Source of the DNA: Uranotaenia lowii
Lineage: Eukaryota; Arthropoda; Insecta; Diptera; Culicidae
Direction of reading: 5' to 3'
DNA: 64,000 nt
Assembly (NCBI RefSeq): GCF_029784155.1
Contig: NC_073693.1
Coordinates: 147,810,843 to 147,874,842, forward strand
Positions 10,553 through 20,728 of this stretch are shown here, one piece after another. The notes under the pieces were generated by a model, which was not told where the DNA came from, did no database searches, and saw only the letters and a program-made list of their open reading frames with translations. A program made the translations under genes and the position numbers. Numbering within the stretch: position 1 is the stretch's first letter; every line of letters begins with the position of its first letter.

Positions 10553-10765
10553 TCACCATGAAAACGGCGGTTTGTTGAGAGACCCAGGCATGTACCTCAC
10601 AACCTGATCGTGTGGCACGCTTGTTTCTGGAAAGGCTTCCTCCAGGGAAAAATTTACATTTCCCCGCTTTTCCAAGGCTTGACAAAATGAAGAACCACAA
10701 AAGAATTTAATAACGCATAACAGAGCGAAAAGCACTCTTCGGGGGATTGGTTTTTTGCGTGGCAT
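10553..10765 (-). CDS. Possible small secreted protein, 70 aa
   Basis: The frame starts at an ATG (10765 to 10763) and opens with a basic n-region (MPRKKPIPRR) followed by the hydrophobic stretch VLFALLCVIKFFCGSSFCQA, which looks like a cleavable signal peptide. The remainder is short and acidic-to-neutral, ending NKPPFSW before a stop. No family is recognised. It could be a complete small peptide gene or the first exon of a spliced gene (a GT lies within GAGGTACATG). Chance is also possible in AT-rich sequence of this length. Confidence 0.28.
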   Translation of the reverse strand: MPRKKPIPRRVLFALLCVIKFFCGSSFCQALEKRGNVNFSLEEAFPETSVPHDQVVRYMPGSLNKPPFSW

Positions 10766-10769
10766 AAGA

Positions 10770-12284
10770 AATGCTAATGTGTTACTCTGTAGTAAATGAG
10801 AAAATTAGCACCGGGTTGGTTCGGGTTGAACGAAATCACGTTGATTATTCACAGCTACATATTTTGATGCGAAAAAAAAACGAAAGTCCTAGACATGACT
10901 TCCTCTCGAACATTTACATTTCCAATGAGGCGAATGAATTTATTTAACCTTTTGGCGGTGTTTGTTTCTTGGAAGTTGTTGTTTTTCTGTTCTGATAAAG
11001 TTGGATAACCAACAATTACGTTCTCGCTCGTATTTCATTTTATTTTGTTTAATCAGAGGTTACTTCATATTTTTAATATTTGCAAACTAATGTCCAAGAT
11101 TTCTCTCTTTCTCATAGCTTAAGGAATCTTTTCCTTTAGCTAAAAATTTTATAACTGATTTCAAATTGATTTTTGAGTTTTCTTTGCCCAAAAATGCTGT
11201 GTTTTTGACAAAAAAATTCTCGAATTCAATGATTTGAACCTAAAGTTCTGTGATGGTTTTCTGTGACGCTTTTTCTAAGAAGTTCATTGGGAAATCAGGT
11301 ATCAGGTATCAGAAAAGGGGTAGGCTTGATAGCGGCACGTTATCCAAACAAACGGGAAAATTGTGCCTAGCCTTTTTTTACAGATTTCATCATATACCTG
11401 AGAAACCTGAAAACCATAAAAGGATTAGAAAATAAATAAATATTTAGGGCGTAAAGCCGATCCACGTAGGAATTTTGAAGCATTGAAGCTTATAACCACA
11501 TTGGGTGAAAAATGACAGAATATTTTAGTTTAAATTCTTAGAATGAGATACACTTATATCAGGATAGGCGAGAGTACATAAAAGCTTTCTAGCAATCGAA
11601 AAACAGGCATATATGAGCTAAAAGAATCATACATTATTGATTCACAACTACAAAATTCAGGAGATTTGAGTTTACAATGATCAGAAAATGTTCTAACCAG
11701 GATGCTACAATGAGGGCAAATAAACGATTTTATAATGGCAAAGTTGGCATTTAGCCTGTCCATATAGGGATTTTAAAGCAATGAAGCTTTTTTTCAATCA
11801 AAATATTGGAAATAAGGACTTTTTTAACTTCCTTTGTTAAATTCTGACATACATTAAAAAGAATGAAGTCGGGCAAAAAAGGGACATGTACACACTAAGT
11901 GGAAGGTAAATATAGGTACAATAGTACCTCTGAATCATAGCTTAACCATACAGGAGATTCAGAACACAAAGTCTTGATTTTATATATTTTTATTTAACTG
12001 ACCAGTTAGCGCTCTGGTTAGACGACTACAATGAGCTTCTGTGACGCCAAATTTGAAATAAGCGATATTAACACTGCACGAAGCTGTAGCAGTGGATTCC
12101 AGAACCAGGATTGACGTATGATACGAAATATCAGAGTACGATATTAAAGGAGCTTTGACTCTTCTTAACACTATAACCATTCTAAAGCTAAGGGAACATG
12201 TGTCAATACAAGAGAAGTGACATATATTAGGTGAAACAGATATGATTGTCGACATGCGATACAAGTTTTGATCAAAAACTTGAT
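10770..12284. other. AT-rich intergenic stretch
   Basis: No gene is recognised. A diverged direct repeat is visible around 11459-11492 and 11757-11790 (core GAATTTTGAAGCATTGAAGC versus GATTTTAAAGCAATGAAGC), so an old duplicated repeat unit of about 300 bp is possible. Confidence 0.4.
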
Positions 12285-12432
12285 TTAACACGTTCGTCGC
12301 CACGTCACCCATATATGGGTGACGGCTCTCTTAAGCAAGGTTGCCGCTCAGTTCTGCCACGCGTTGTAAATCTGAAGCTCTCTCGCTTTACTTTCATGCT
12401 CTGAGATTTTTTTTGGGCGACGAACGTGTTAA
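12285..12432. mobile_element. 148-bp piggyBac-type MITE with TTAA ends
   Basis: TTAACACGTTCGTCGCC at 12285-12301 is repeated as an exact inverted copy GGCGACGAACGTGTTAA at 12416-12432. TTAA at both outer edges is the target site and duplication of piggyBac-superfamily elements. The interior has no coding capacity, so it depends on a transposase elsewhere. Confidence 0.75.
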
Positions 12433-13324
12433 TAGGGAATATTGAAGCCTTTTGGCAACTCTAAAAAAAATATTTTTTTTTTGAAATTTTTTTTCCACGG
12501 AAACGATATTTGTACGGCTTCAATGGTTGAATAACCATTATGCAATTTTTACAATTAAATATCTTTATATGAACAGACATTTACCTCCACAAAATTCTGT
12601 TGCCAATCCAAAGATAGAAGGGACTGAATACTTGTCCATTATAAGGAAGATACACTTATTTTGCGCTTGACGTAACAGATATAACTGATGTAATTCAGAT
12701 CATATTCTTCTATGATTTCAGAAGCAATGGGACCGTAAGCGATGCGTTTGCGATTCACATTTGAACACTTGTGAGGAGATTTTATTGAACGGAGTTACTA
12801 GGAGAGCAAAGAGATTTGTTAAATGAAAAATCATATTCCAAATTGGTAAAACGAGAAAATATGGAAGAATACAGCTTGTGCAAATGCATGTACTACATAT
12901 GCACTATTAGCATACCCTTCTCGAGAAAAAATACGTACAAAGGTCAAAAAATACTAGCAAGAATTTAAAACTGATTCAGATTCAAAACATTTCCTTCCAA
13001 TGTTTTGAACTTGAAAAACTTCTGAACTCTGCATGCAATAATTGCCCTTGACCTATTTTCTCCCCCGCCCAGATACAGCCTCATTGATTTCCAATAGACA
13101 GAAATATGAGATAAACGTATCTGGGAAGTACTGGATAAGTCGCCTCGTACGACATGGACCAGTATCCCAGTGGCAGTATTCTTTAGGCCGCTGCCACACA
13201 GCCACACAGAAATCATGTGAAACATCAACAAATTAAAAACTAATTACAAATCAATTCACATTACCTTGTTTTCATATTATGTTGAATTAAAGTCAGAAAT
13301 AAAAAGACAAAAATGACATCAAAA
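12433..13324. other. Intergenic stretch, nothing recognised
   Basis: Only short overlapping frames on both strands are present; no domain, RNA gene or repeat boundary was identified. Confidence 0.45.
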
Positions 13325-13465
13325 TTTAATTTTTTTTAGATCTGTTCAAAATTTTGAAAATCTGTGAATTCTGTTAAAACTATAAAAGTTTTATGATCTG
13401 TGACGAAATTTTGCCCGAAATTCTGGGATATTACAGATTTTTCTGTGATTCTGGCAACCTAGGTA
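13325..13465 (-). repeat. Interspersed repeat with AGGTTGCCAGAATCACAGAA terminus, copy 1
   Basis: On the minus strand this block starts AGGTTGCCAGAATCACAGAA and continues with repeated CAGAATTTC/ACAGATT phrases. The same phrases occur on the plus strand at 36945-37275. It is non-coding and looks like a short MITE family. Confidence 0.5.
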
Positions 13466-13640
13466 CCAATCCATACAATTTTTGACAAAATTTTGGGAAA
13501 AGCTGGTCTTCAAGACCATAATTAATCGAAACTTTCAATAAAGCTGTTCTCCTGAGATTGTTATCTGACACAATTGAAGACTCGGGCAAGTCTCAGTCTC
13601 ATTTTAGTTCTCTGAATCTAATCTCAAACCTTAATTGATC

Positions 13641-14126
13641 CTAACTAAGATTGTCAGATTTCCCAGTTTTATCCGGTTTTGCCCGGATATTTAATACAAA
13701 AGTTGGGAAAAGTCGGGCCTGGCCCGGTTACCCAGATTTCATTGGAAAAGCCCGAATTATTTCCGTATTTATTCACATTATTTGCCAAATCAAACAAGAA
13801 AACTTAAATTGTGTTGTAATATTTTTTATTCATGCGTCCAAAACGAAATTTTTTGAGGAGGTTTTAAGAAAATAATCATGAAAGGTTTTGAGGAAGCCTT
13901 AAATACGATTTGAAATCTGTTGATTGGTATTGATTTGAAAAAAATTTTAAATTTGTTTTTTTGATTTTTTTTTTTTAGTTTTGAGTTTTTAAGTTTTGAC
14001 CAAATTTGCCCGGATTTTTGGTCGACAATTTAAATTCAAATGCTCGGATTTTGACAGGATTTTATGTGAAATAGCCCGGATTTGTCCGACTCAGATACGT
14101 GCGAAAAAATAATTCTGGCAACCCTA
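13641..14126. repeat. Interspersed repeat with iterated CCCGGATTT phrases
   Basis: The block is bounded by GATTGTCAGATTTCCCAGTT on the left and ATTCTGGCAACCC on the right, which are imperfect inverted matches. GCCCGGATTT/TATCCGG phrases recur inside. A related but weaker block lies near 52500-52600. It is probably a MITE family and has no coding content. Confidence 0.45.
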
Positions 14127-14729
14127 ACCTAAACACAACTCTTTGATTATAATTCCTTTCGTTTATTTAATAATTATGGTTTTATCCCCTATAACTAATC
14201 ATGTAGAATTTACTGAATTTTTTTTATTTTTCAAACGCCATGACAAAAAATCAAAAAAAGCCAGATTTAAATTTTGAATAAAACATTTCTATAAAATGTT
14301 CCAATGCACTTAAAAACAATATTTCCGTAGCATTTTTGCTTATGTAAAGCATGGATCATCTTAATTCTGAATGCACTGTTTATTCCTATGCCATAACGCT
14401 CCGAGTTTTTGGATCAGGAATGTTTTAACAGAACTTTGCTTTGGAATGCTTCTTCTATCAATGCGGAAAATTTTATTACGATTCGTTTTGTTCCAAAAAA
14501 GTGACACGTGATGGAAGCCGCAAGACGAAAATTAATTTTGGACACCCACGTCAAAATCCTGACGTGGTTGGGTTCAAAAACCGCGAAATCGTTAAAAATT
14601 GTCAAATCAACCGTGTGAAGTGTTCTTAAACTTTTCCGTGAGATGCATACTATCGGTTTTCAGGTTCATAGCGTCATTGTAGAACTAAGGATCGGAAACT
14701 ACACTTGAAGGTGTTGGGAACGATCTAGG

Positions 14730-14998
14730 CAAACTCTGGGCAGTCGGACAATGACATCGCCACGAAATTCAATGCCGACCGGTACATCGTCAGAAGGATT
14801 CGTGAGCGCGAAAGAGTACGATTCTATCGGGCCAGTAAGCAACCAAACCGGGCATTGAAGCAGAGTTTAGTAGTCAAAGGACGTGCCCGGAAGTTATACA
14901 ACAAGATTCCAACGAAGTACGACAGATGCATCCTCATGGATGACGAAACGTACGTGAAGATGGATTTTGAGCAGCTTCCTAGCCAAAAATTTTATAAA
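14730..14998 (+). pseudogene. Mariner (D37E-type) transposase fragment, N-terminal and first catalytic part
   Basis: An open stretch reads SDNDIATKFNADRYIVRRIR, then RASKQPNRALKQ, GRARKLYNKIPTKYD and ILMDDETYVKMDFEQLPSQKFY. This is the end of the helix-turn-helix region and the first catalytic aspartate block (the DDETY motif) of a mosquito-type mariner transposase. It ends abruptly at about 14998, where inserted sequence begins. The next blocks reappear at 16548-16820, so this is one dead copy split by about 1.5 kb of other repeats. Confidence 0.75.
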
Positions 14999-15020
14999 GC
15001 CACTGCAGTGCAGTTTCCAT

Positions 15021-15839
15021 TAGACTGAGTCGATTTGGGGTTATTTTTGAATTTCTCAAACCCTGGGGTCTTAAAAGCTTCGTTTTGATCCAAAACTCAT
15101 CCCTGATTTTTCGCAGAATTTTTAAGTAACGTTTACATGAGTAAATTTGAACTTTTAGGTTTGTATGGGAAAATTGAATATTTTGTACTGAAAAATCAAC
15201 ATCATTTTTGTTTCTTCTGTGGAACCGAGCCTGCTGATGGTTTTTGTGCCAATTTATAAATTTCTTACAGGAAATTTCCCGCTGAACAACTTTGTCGAAT
15301 ATCATAACTTCGTATCTTTTTAGACAAAAAAGTTATTAGCTCTTTAACAGGTGTATGTCTTTTGGCATTGATAAACAAGAAATTCAATTGACATCACTGC
15401 TGGGTGCCTAGCGAAGTATTGCAAAACCACTTTTCATGCCATACTTCGTGGGGCACAAGCAGTGGTGTCAATTGAATTCATGGTTTATCAATCCAAAAAG
15501 ACATACACCTGTTAAACAGCTAATAACTTTTTTGTCTAAAAAGATACGAAGTTATGATATTGGACAAAGTTGTTCAGCGGGAAATTTCCTGTAAGAAATT
15601 TATAAATTGGCACAAAAACCATCAGCAGGCTCGGTTCCACAGAAGAAACAAAAATGATGTTGATTTTTCAGTACAAAATATTCAATTTTCCCATACAAAC
15701 CTAAAAGTTCAAATTTACTCATGTAAACGTTACTTAAAATTTCTGCAAAAAATCAGGGATGAGTTTTGGACCAAAACGAAGCTTTTAAGACCCCAGGGTT
15801 TGAGAAATTCAAAAATGACCCCAAATCGACTCAGTCTAG
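15021..15839. mobile_element. 819-bp foldback element: 399-bp arms, 21-nt loop
   Basis: Positions 15021-15419 and 15441-15839 are near-identical reverse complements. The midpoint is constant along the whole length (coordinates sum to 30860 at both ends), so the arms have no net indel. Both arms encode the same meaningless frame, which differs at only a few residues (for example ILRKIR against FLQKIR). The loop is 15420-15440. It may be a foldback transposon or a recent inverted duplication. A transcript would form very long double-stranded RNA. Confidence 0.88.
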
Positions 15840-15858
15840 TTTCCACACAAAATTTATT

Positions 15859-16187
15859 TCCAACTGCCTTCTGCCTTCGTTCTGCGTAGCATCTGCGTAG
15901 CCTGGAAATCAGTTTTTTTACATTTTTTATATGGAAACACGTAGAACACATCAAATATATGCTAGTTGTGTTCAAACATGAGCGCGTGGAAACAAATGGC
16001 GCCAACACCAATTTGTTGCGCTCAGTTCAAGCTTTAATGTGGTATATTACTTTCAAAAATCCACTTGCACGTTTTTGCAATAAACGCTCGTGAAATTTAG
16101 TAAAAATAAAACTTATAGTTGCAATAAGACGGCTGGGAAACGTCGTAGAATTTTGAAATCTTGTACAAAACGTGTGATTTGAATGCC
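15859..16187 (+). repeat. Interspersed repeat, copy 2
   Basis: Same family and orientation as 1983-2257, sharing CAACTGCCTT, TTCTGCGTAGCAT, GGCGCCAACACCAATTTG and GTGTGATTTGAATGCC in the same order. Together with the neighbouring hairpin it splits the mariner transposase remnant. Confidence 0.65.
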
Positions 16188-16547
16188 CTAACAATTGTTC
16201 AGAACTTCTTATTCATGTAAATCCTCATCTAACTATAGTTAAATTTAAAAAACTAACTTTTAAATAACTTTCAAAAGAAAACCTTTATAACTCTGCTCTA
16301 AAAAGAGATAGAGTTTTGATGTGTTCAACAATGTTTCATATTTCTAAGTGTTCTATAACTTTGTAGTATAAAGTAAAGCTCCATCTATTAGAATTAAAAA
16401 GTTAGAATTTTTTTTTATAGTGAACTTTGACTAACTTTTGATGCTTTCAAGTTATAAAGCATGTTTAAAGAAGCAAATGTTCTGAAGACACTCAAGAGAT
16501 TAGATGAAAGACAGAGGCGCCACGAAAAAATTTCCACTTTTAGCCCT

Positions 16548-16820
16548 TTCGGACCACTGTGCACTGGTCGGGGTGATGTTCCCGCCAAGTTCAAATTCGT
16601 TTTTGCCGATAAGGCAAGGTATTTGCAGCTACCGACGAAAAATCACGGTTTTTGAGACAATCAAGACCATGGACTTCAAGATGTACAAGGAGGAGTGCTC
16701 GTTCTTCCGTACATTAGATCTCACAAAAGACCAGTAAAGTTTAGGCCAGATTTCACAAGCTTCCACTACAGCAAAGAAGTACTACAGTGGTATCGGAACC
16801 AGGCTTCCGAAAAGTACTGG
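16548..16820 (+). pseudogene. Mariner (D37E-type) transposase fragment, C-terminal half
   Basis: Mixed-frame translation gives GDVPAKFKFVFADKARYLQL, then IRSHKRPVKFRPDFTSFHYS and KEVLQWYRN. These are the blocks around the second catalytic aspartate (WPDLAxCHYS in relatives). A stop and frameshifts are present and the final catalytic E region is lost. It continues the copy begun at 14730-14998. Confidence 0.7.
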
Positions 16821-16829
16821 TGAACGACA

Positions 16830-17802
16830 GTTTTCTTGCGAACGTCGCACATGCCCCTCGATGAAAGCTTCCCGAATATTTTTTTCCCGACTGTTTTAAA
16901 AGGAGCCGTCGTGCGATGTTCAGCGATGCCTTGTTTTACCTCATGCGAGAGTTTGTTCGCGGGTATGAAAGTTTTTTAAGCTCCGTGACAGTTTTGGGAA
17001 AATCTTCGTGACAGTTTTCAATGCGTTGAATTTCGCATGACAGTACTACTTACTCCGTCCGACTGTAGCCGAGATTCGCTCGGTCCGAGTTAATTTCGAA
17101 CGAATGTATGAATTTTCCTTTTGCTTGAAGCTACTGCGGGTGGTGATCACCCCAATCACCCTCCCCTTTCCGCCTAACCTGCACCGGCACCACACGCGAG
17201 TTACGCCTCGGTCGTATGCTGCTGCTAGGTTTGAATAGATGGCTCGTTCGATCTATTCGAACCGAGCAGCAGCGGATACGATCGGGCATGGGTACGGTAT
17301 GAGCACGACAGTCACCCGTGACAGTCCTGCCCAAAACTGTTACGCCCTGCAGCCGACAGTTAGGATGAAATTATATTCGAAACAGGAGGCATGAAGGGAT
17401 GAAAACCGAACTGTCGGTTGGGTTCGCAACAGCTTAAAGCACAACATTTTCGGCAACGCATGCTTTGAGCCGATTGTTCAGATACAGCCTGGGTTCTCGC
17501 ACGTGTGCGATGTAGCCGAAGCATTACGATTCGTTACCGACGGTACAGCAGCGAACCGAGTGGTAAGGAAAACCGAGACAGTTTGTTTGGCAAGATAAAA
17601 GCTGTCATAGCAAAGCTGTACTTTTCGGAAGCCTGGTCTAAATGTGATGGTAAAATGATTAAATGAGATATCTAATAAAATGGTTTCAATTGGTAGGGCT
17701 GTGAACTTTGAACTCGATTTTCTCGAAATCAAGTTTATGGCGTTCAGTTCGGTCTGGTCGAATCCCGACCATATAGGGCTAAATTGTGATAACGTTTAAT
17801 TA
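16830..17802. other. Moderate-GC stretch with many GACAGT motifs
   Basis: No coding feature is recognised. GACAGT or its complement occurs about eight times between 16986 and 17420. A strong hairpin sits at 17203-17292. The region has the composition of a regulatory or untranslated segment, but nothing ties it to a gene. Confidence 0.35.
17203..17292. ncRNA. Candidate long stem-loop (pre-miRNA-like)
   Basis: 17213-17240 pairs with 17251-17280: TTTGAATAGAT against ATCTATTCGAA next to the loop, GCTGCTGCT against AGCAGCAGC further out, and CGTAT against ATACG at the base, with few mismatches. The loop is GGCTCGTTCG. Weaker pairing extends a further 10 bases on each side. The size and near-continuous stem resemble a miRNA precursor, but a small palindromic MITE would look the same. 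Confidence 0.35.
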
Positions 17803-17817
17803 AGTTCCAAAACGTGT
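17803..17817. repeat. Target-site duplication, 3' side of the Jockey-clade element
   Basis: AGTTCCAAAACGTGT is identical to 22324-22338 and directly abuts the poly(A) end (T run on this strand) of the retrotransposon. Confidence 0.92.
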
Positions 17818-18070
17818 TTTTTTTTTTTTTTTAATATGTCTTTATTTGTACCAATTTATCATTACATTTATATTACATTATTACATTAAATTAGGTGTTC
17901 AGTTCAATGATGAACTATCCAGAGCCCTATAGTTTATTAATCACTATAATTTATTTATTTGAATTAATTTTGCTGAGTGCAATCAAGTATTTTTATGTAG
18001 GAGAACATCCTGTAATGTCAAAAAATATTTTAAACTTACTACTAAAAACTAAAACTATCCTAAATTAAAA

Positions 18071-20728
18071 CTAATTGTAGAGAGAACGAATCTCTGCGAT
18101 GGAAGACTGCATCGATTTGCCTCTGAAGTTGAAGATGATTTTGTTGGCCATCTCTTCGATCGATTCAATGCCTGCAATCCGATGAAGATCTTCGGTGCTG
18201 TGCCAAGGTGGAAGCCGCAAAATCATTTTCAGAACCTTGTTCTGAATCCTCTGGATGGCTTTCTTCCTCGTCGCGCAGCAGCTAGACCAAATCGGAACTG
18301 CATACATTATCGCTGGTCGGAATACCTGTTTGTAGATTAACATCTTATTTCGCAGACACAACCTGGATTTCCTGTTGATGAGAGAATAAAGAGATTTAGT
18401 ATATTTATTACACTTAGATTGAATATCTTCAATGTGATTTTTAAAAGTAAGATTCCGATCAAGTGTAAGTCCCAGGTACTTCACGTGATCAGACCATTCT
18501 AATGAAACCCCATTAAAAGTTATGGAATGATTTTCATTAGGTTTTAAAAATTGAGCTCTTGGCTTATGGGGAAATAAAATAAGTTGAGTTTTGGAAGCGT
18601 TAGGAGAAATTTTCCACATTTTCAAGTAATTCAAAAAGGAATTTAAATTTTGTTGCAATCTACTGCGTACCACCCGTAAATTTCGACCTTTGGCTGAAAG
18701 CAAAGTATCATCAGCAAATAATCTTCTACCTTTTCCTTCTGGTACATCAGGAAGATCAGAAGTAAAAATATTGTATAAGATTGGCCCAAGTATACTACCC
18801 TGAGGGACACCAGCTCTAATGGGTATCCTTTCAGAGCATGAATTTTGATAGCTTACTTGTAAGGTTCGGCTAGTCAAATAATTTTGAATAATTTTGGTGA
18901 GATATACAGGAAAATCAAATCGAGCTAATTTAGCTACTAAACCTTTGTGCCAAACACTGTCAAAAGCTTTTTCAATATCAAGAAGAGCAACACCAGTTGA
19001 ATAACCTTCAGATTTGCTAGCGTTAATCATATTAGTTACACTCAAATGTTGATGTGTAGTAGAATGCCCTTGACGAAAACCAAATTGTTCATCAGGGAAA
19101 ATAGAATTCTGATTAATGTGAATCATCATTCTATTCAAAATAACTTTCTCAAATAGTTTACTTAAAGAAGGGAGCAAACTAATTGGTCGATAACTTGAAG
19201 GCTCTGAAGCACTTTTTCCAGGTTTCAAAATTGGAGTTACTTTGGCATTTTTCCATTTATTGGGAAAATAAGCCAAGTGAAAACATTTATTGAAGATTTT
19301 AACTAAAAAATTTAAAGTGCTTTCAGGCAACTTTTTAATAAGAATATAGAAAATCCCATCTTCCCCTGGGGCTTTCATATTTTTAAATTTTTTGCAAATC
19401 AATTTAAGTTCATCAATATTTGTCTCATAAGAACTTTCAAATACATTTTGTTTAGAAAGAATGTCATCAAATTCAAGGGAAATTTGAGCATCAATTGGAC
19501 TTACAACGTTTAAATTAAAATCATGAGCAGACTCAAATTGTTGGGCTAATTTTTGAGCTTTTTCTGAATTAGTTAAAAGAAGTTTATCCCCGTCTTTCAA
19601 AGTAGGAATTGGCTTCTGAGGCTTTTTCAGAATTTTAGTTAATTTCCAAAAAGGCTTTGAGTAGGGTTTTATGTCCTCTACTGCTTTGGCAAAATTTTCA
19701 TTACGAATGAAATTTAAACGACGTTTGATTTCTTTTTGAAGGTCGCAATAAATAAATTTCAAATAAGGATCCCTAGTACGTTGATATTGGCGTCGACGAA
19801 TGTTTTTCAGTCGTATCAAAAACTGAAGATCATCATCAATTAAAGGTTGATTAAATTTATGTTTAACTTTGGGTATTGAAGCGGCTTTAGCATTGACTAT
19901 TGAAGTTGTCAAATTTTCTACAGCCAAATCAATATCTTCTTTTGAATTAAGTGGAACGTTTACATTCAAATTACGTTCAATAAAATTACTATATCGCTCC
20001 CAGTCAGCTTTTTGAAAGTTAAAAATTGATTTTAAAGGGTTTTCAATGGGACTTTGGGATAAAGAAAAAGTTACTGGAAGGTGGTCTGAATCGAGGTCCG
20101 CATGAGTAACTAATTGACTACAATGCTCGCCTAAATCCGTTAGAACCAAATCAATTGTGGAAGGATTTCTAATCGAAGAGAAACAAGTATGCCCATTAGG
20201 ATATTCAACAGTATAATAACCTGCAGAGCAGTCATTAAATAAAATATTCCCATTTGAATTTGATGAAATATTATTCCAAGTTCGGTGTTTTGCATTAAAG
20301 TCACCAATAACAAAAAATTTAGATTTATTTCTGGTGAGTTTTTGTAAATCTCCCTTCAAAAAATTTTTCTGTTCACCGCTGCATTGAAAAGGCAAATATG
20401 CGGCAATAATTATAATTTTCCCCATTGAAGTTTCTAATTCAATTCCAATTGTTTCTAAGACTTTTGTATTGAAAGAAGGAAGAAGTCTAAATTTAAGACG
20501 ACTATTGATGAAAATAGCTACACCCCCACCTTGTTGATCAAGTCGATCATTTCGTAAAATTTTAAAGAAAGCATTGCTTTTCAAGTTATTGTCTGGCTTT
20601 AAAAAAGTTTCAGTGATGGCAGCAACATGTATGTTTTGAGTTTTCAAAAATAGAAAGAATTCATCTTGGTTAGCCAGCAAAGATCTAGCGTTCCAATTCA
20701 TAATATTTAAACCTCTATTTGGATCCAT
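18071..20728 (-). CDS. Jockey-clade ORF2 polyprotein: AP endonuclease and reverse transcriptase, 885 aa
   Basis: Cuts target DNA and copies the element RNA onto the nick. The endonuclease domain (about residues 8-225) shows NWNARSL, ITETFL, GDFNAKH (142-148), STIDLVLTDL and the catalytic SDHLPV (214-219). The reverse transcriptase (about 445-720) shows KAPGEDGI, SSYRPISLLPSLSKLFEKV, FGFRQGHSTTHQ, LLDIEKAFDSVW, AGVPQGSILGP and the catalytic FADD (671-674). The C-terminal part carries WSSCCATRKKAIQRIQNK and related blocks typical of Jockey elements. No stop or frameshift is present and the length is normal. The ATG at 20728 overlaps the ORF1 stop by 14 nt in another frame, which suggests reinitiation or leaky scanning for translation. 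Confidence 0.95.
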   Translation of the reverse strand: MDPNRGLNIMNWNARSLLANQDEFFLFLKTQNIHVAAITETFLKPDNNLKSNAFFKILRNDRLDQQGGGVAIFINSRLKFRLLPSFNTKVLETIGIELETSMGKIIIIAAYLPFQCSGEQKNFLKGDLQKLTRNKSKFFVIGDFNAKHRTWNNISSNSNGNILFNDCSAGYYTVEYPNGHTCFSSIRNPSTIDLVLTDLGEHCSQLVTHADLDSDHLPVTFSLSQSPIENPLKSIFNFQKADWERYSNFIERNLNVNVPLNSKEDIDLAVENLTTSIVNAKAASIPKVKHKFNQPLIDDDLQFLIRLKNIRRRQYQRTRDPYLKFIYCDLQKEIKRRLNFIRNENFAKAVEDIKPYSKPFWKLTKILKKPQKPIPTLKDGDKLLLTNSEKAQKLAQQFESAHDFNLNVVSPIDAQISLEFDDILSKQNVFESSYETNIDELKLICKKFKNMKAPGEDGIFYILIKKLPESTLNFLVKIFNKCFHLAYFPNKWKNAKVTPILKPGKSASEPSSYRPISLLPSLSKLFEKVILNRMMIHINQNSIFPDEQFGFRQGHSTTHQHLSVTNMINASKSEGYSTGVALLDIEKAFDSVWHKGLVAKLARFDFPVYLTKIIQNYLTSRTLQVSYQNSCSERIPIRAGVPQGSILGPILYNIFTSDLPDVPEGKGRRLFADDTLLSAKGRNLRVVRSRLQQNLNSFLNYLKMWKISPNASKTQLILFPHKPRAQFLKPNENHSITFNGVSLEWSDHVKYLGLTLDRNLTFKNHIEDIQSKCNKYTKSLYSLINRKSRLCLRNKMLIYKQVFRPAIMYAVPIWSSCCATRKKAIQRIQNKVLKMILRLPPWHSTEDLHRIAGIESIEEMANKIIFNFRGKSMQSSIAEIRSLYN

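Noticed and set aside
14979..15889. Two nearly identical frames on opposite strands (108 and 111 codons)
   Set aside because: They are the same sequence in the two arms of the foldback; the identity comes from the inverted repeat, not from two genes.
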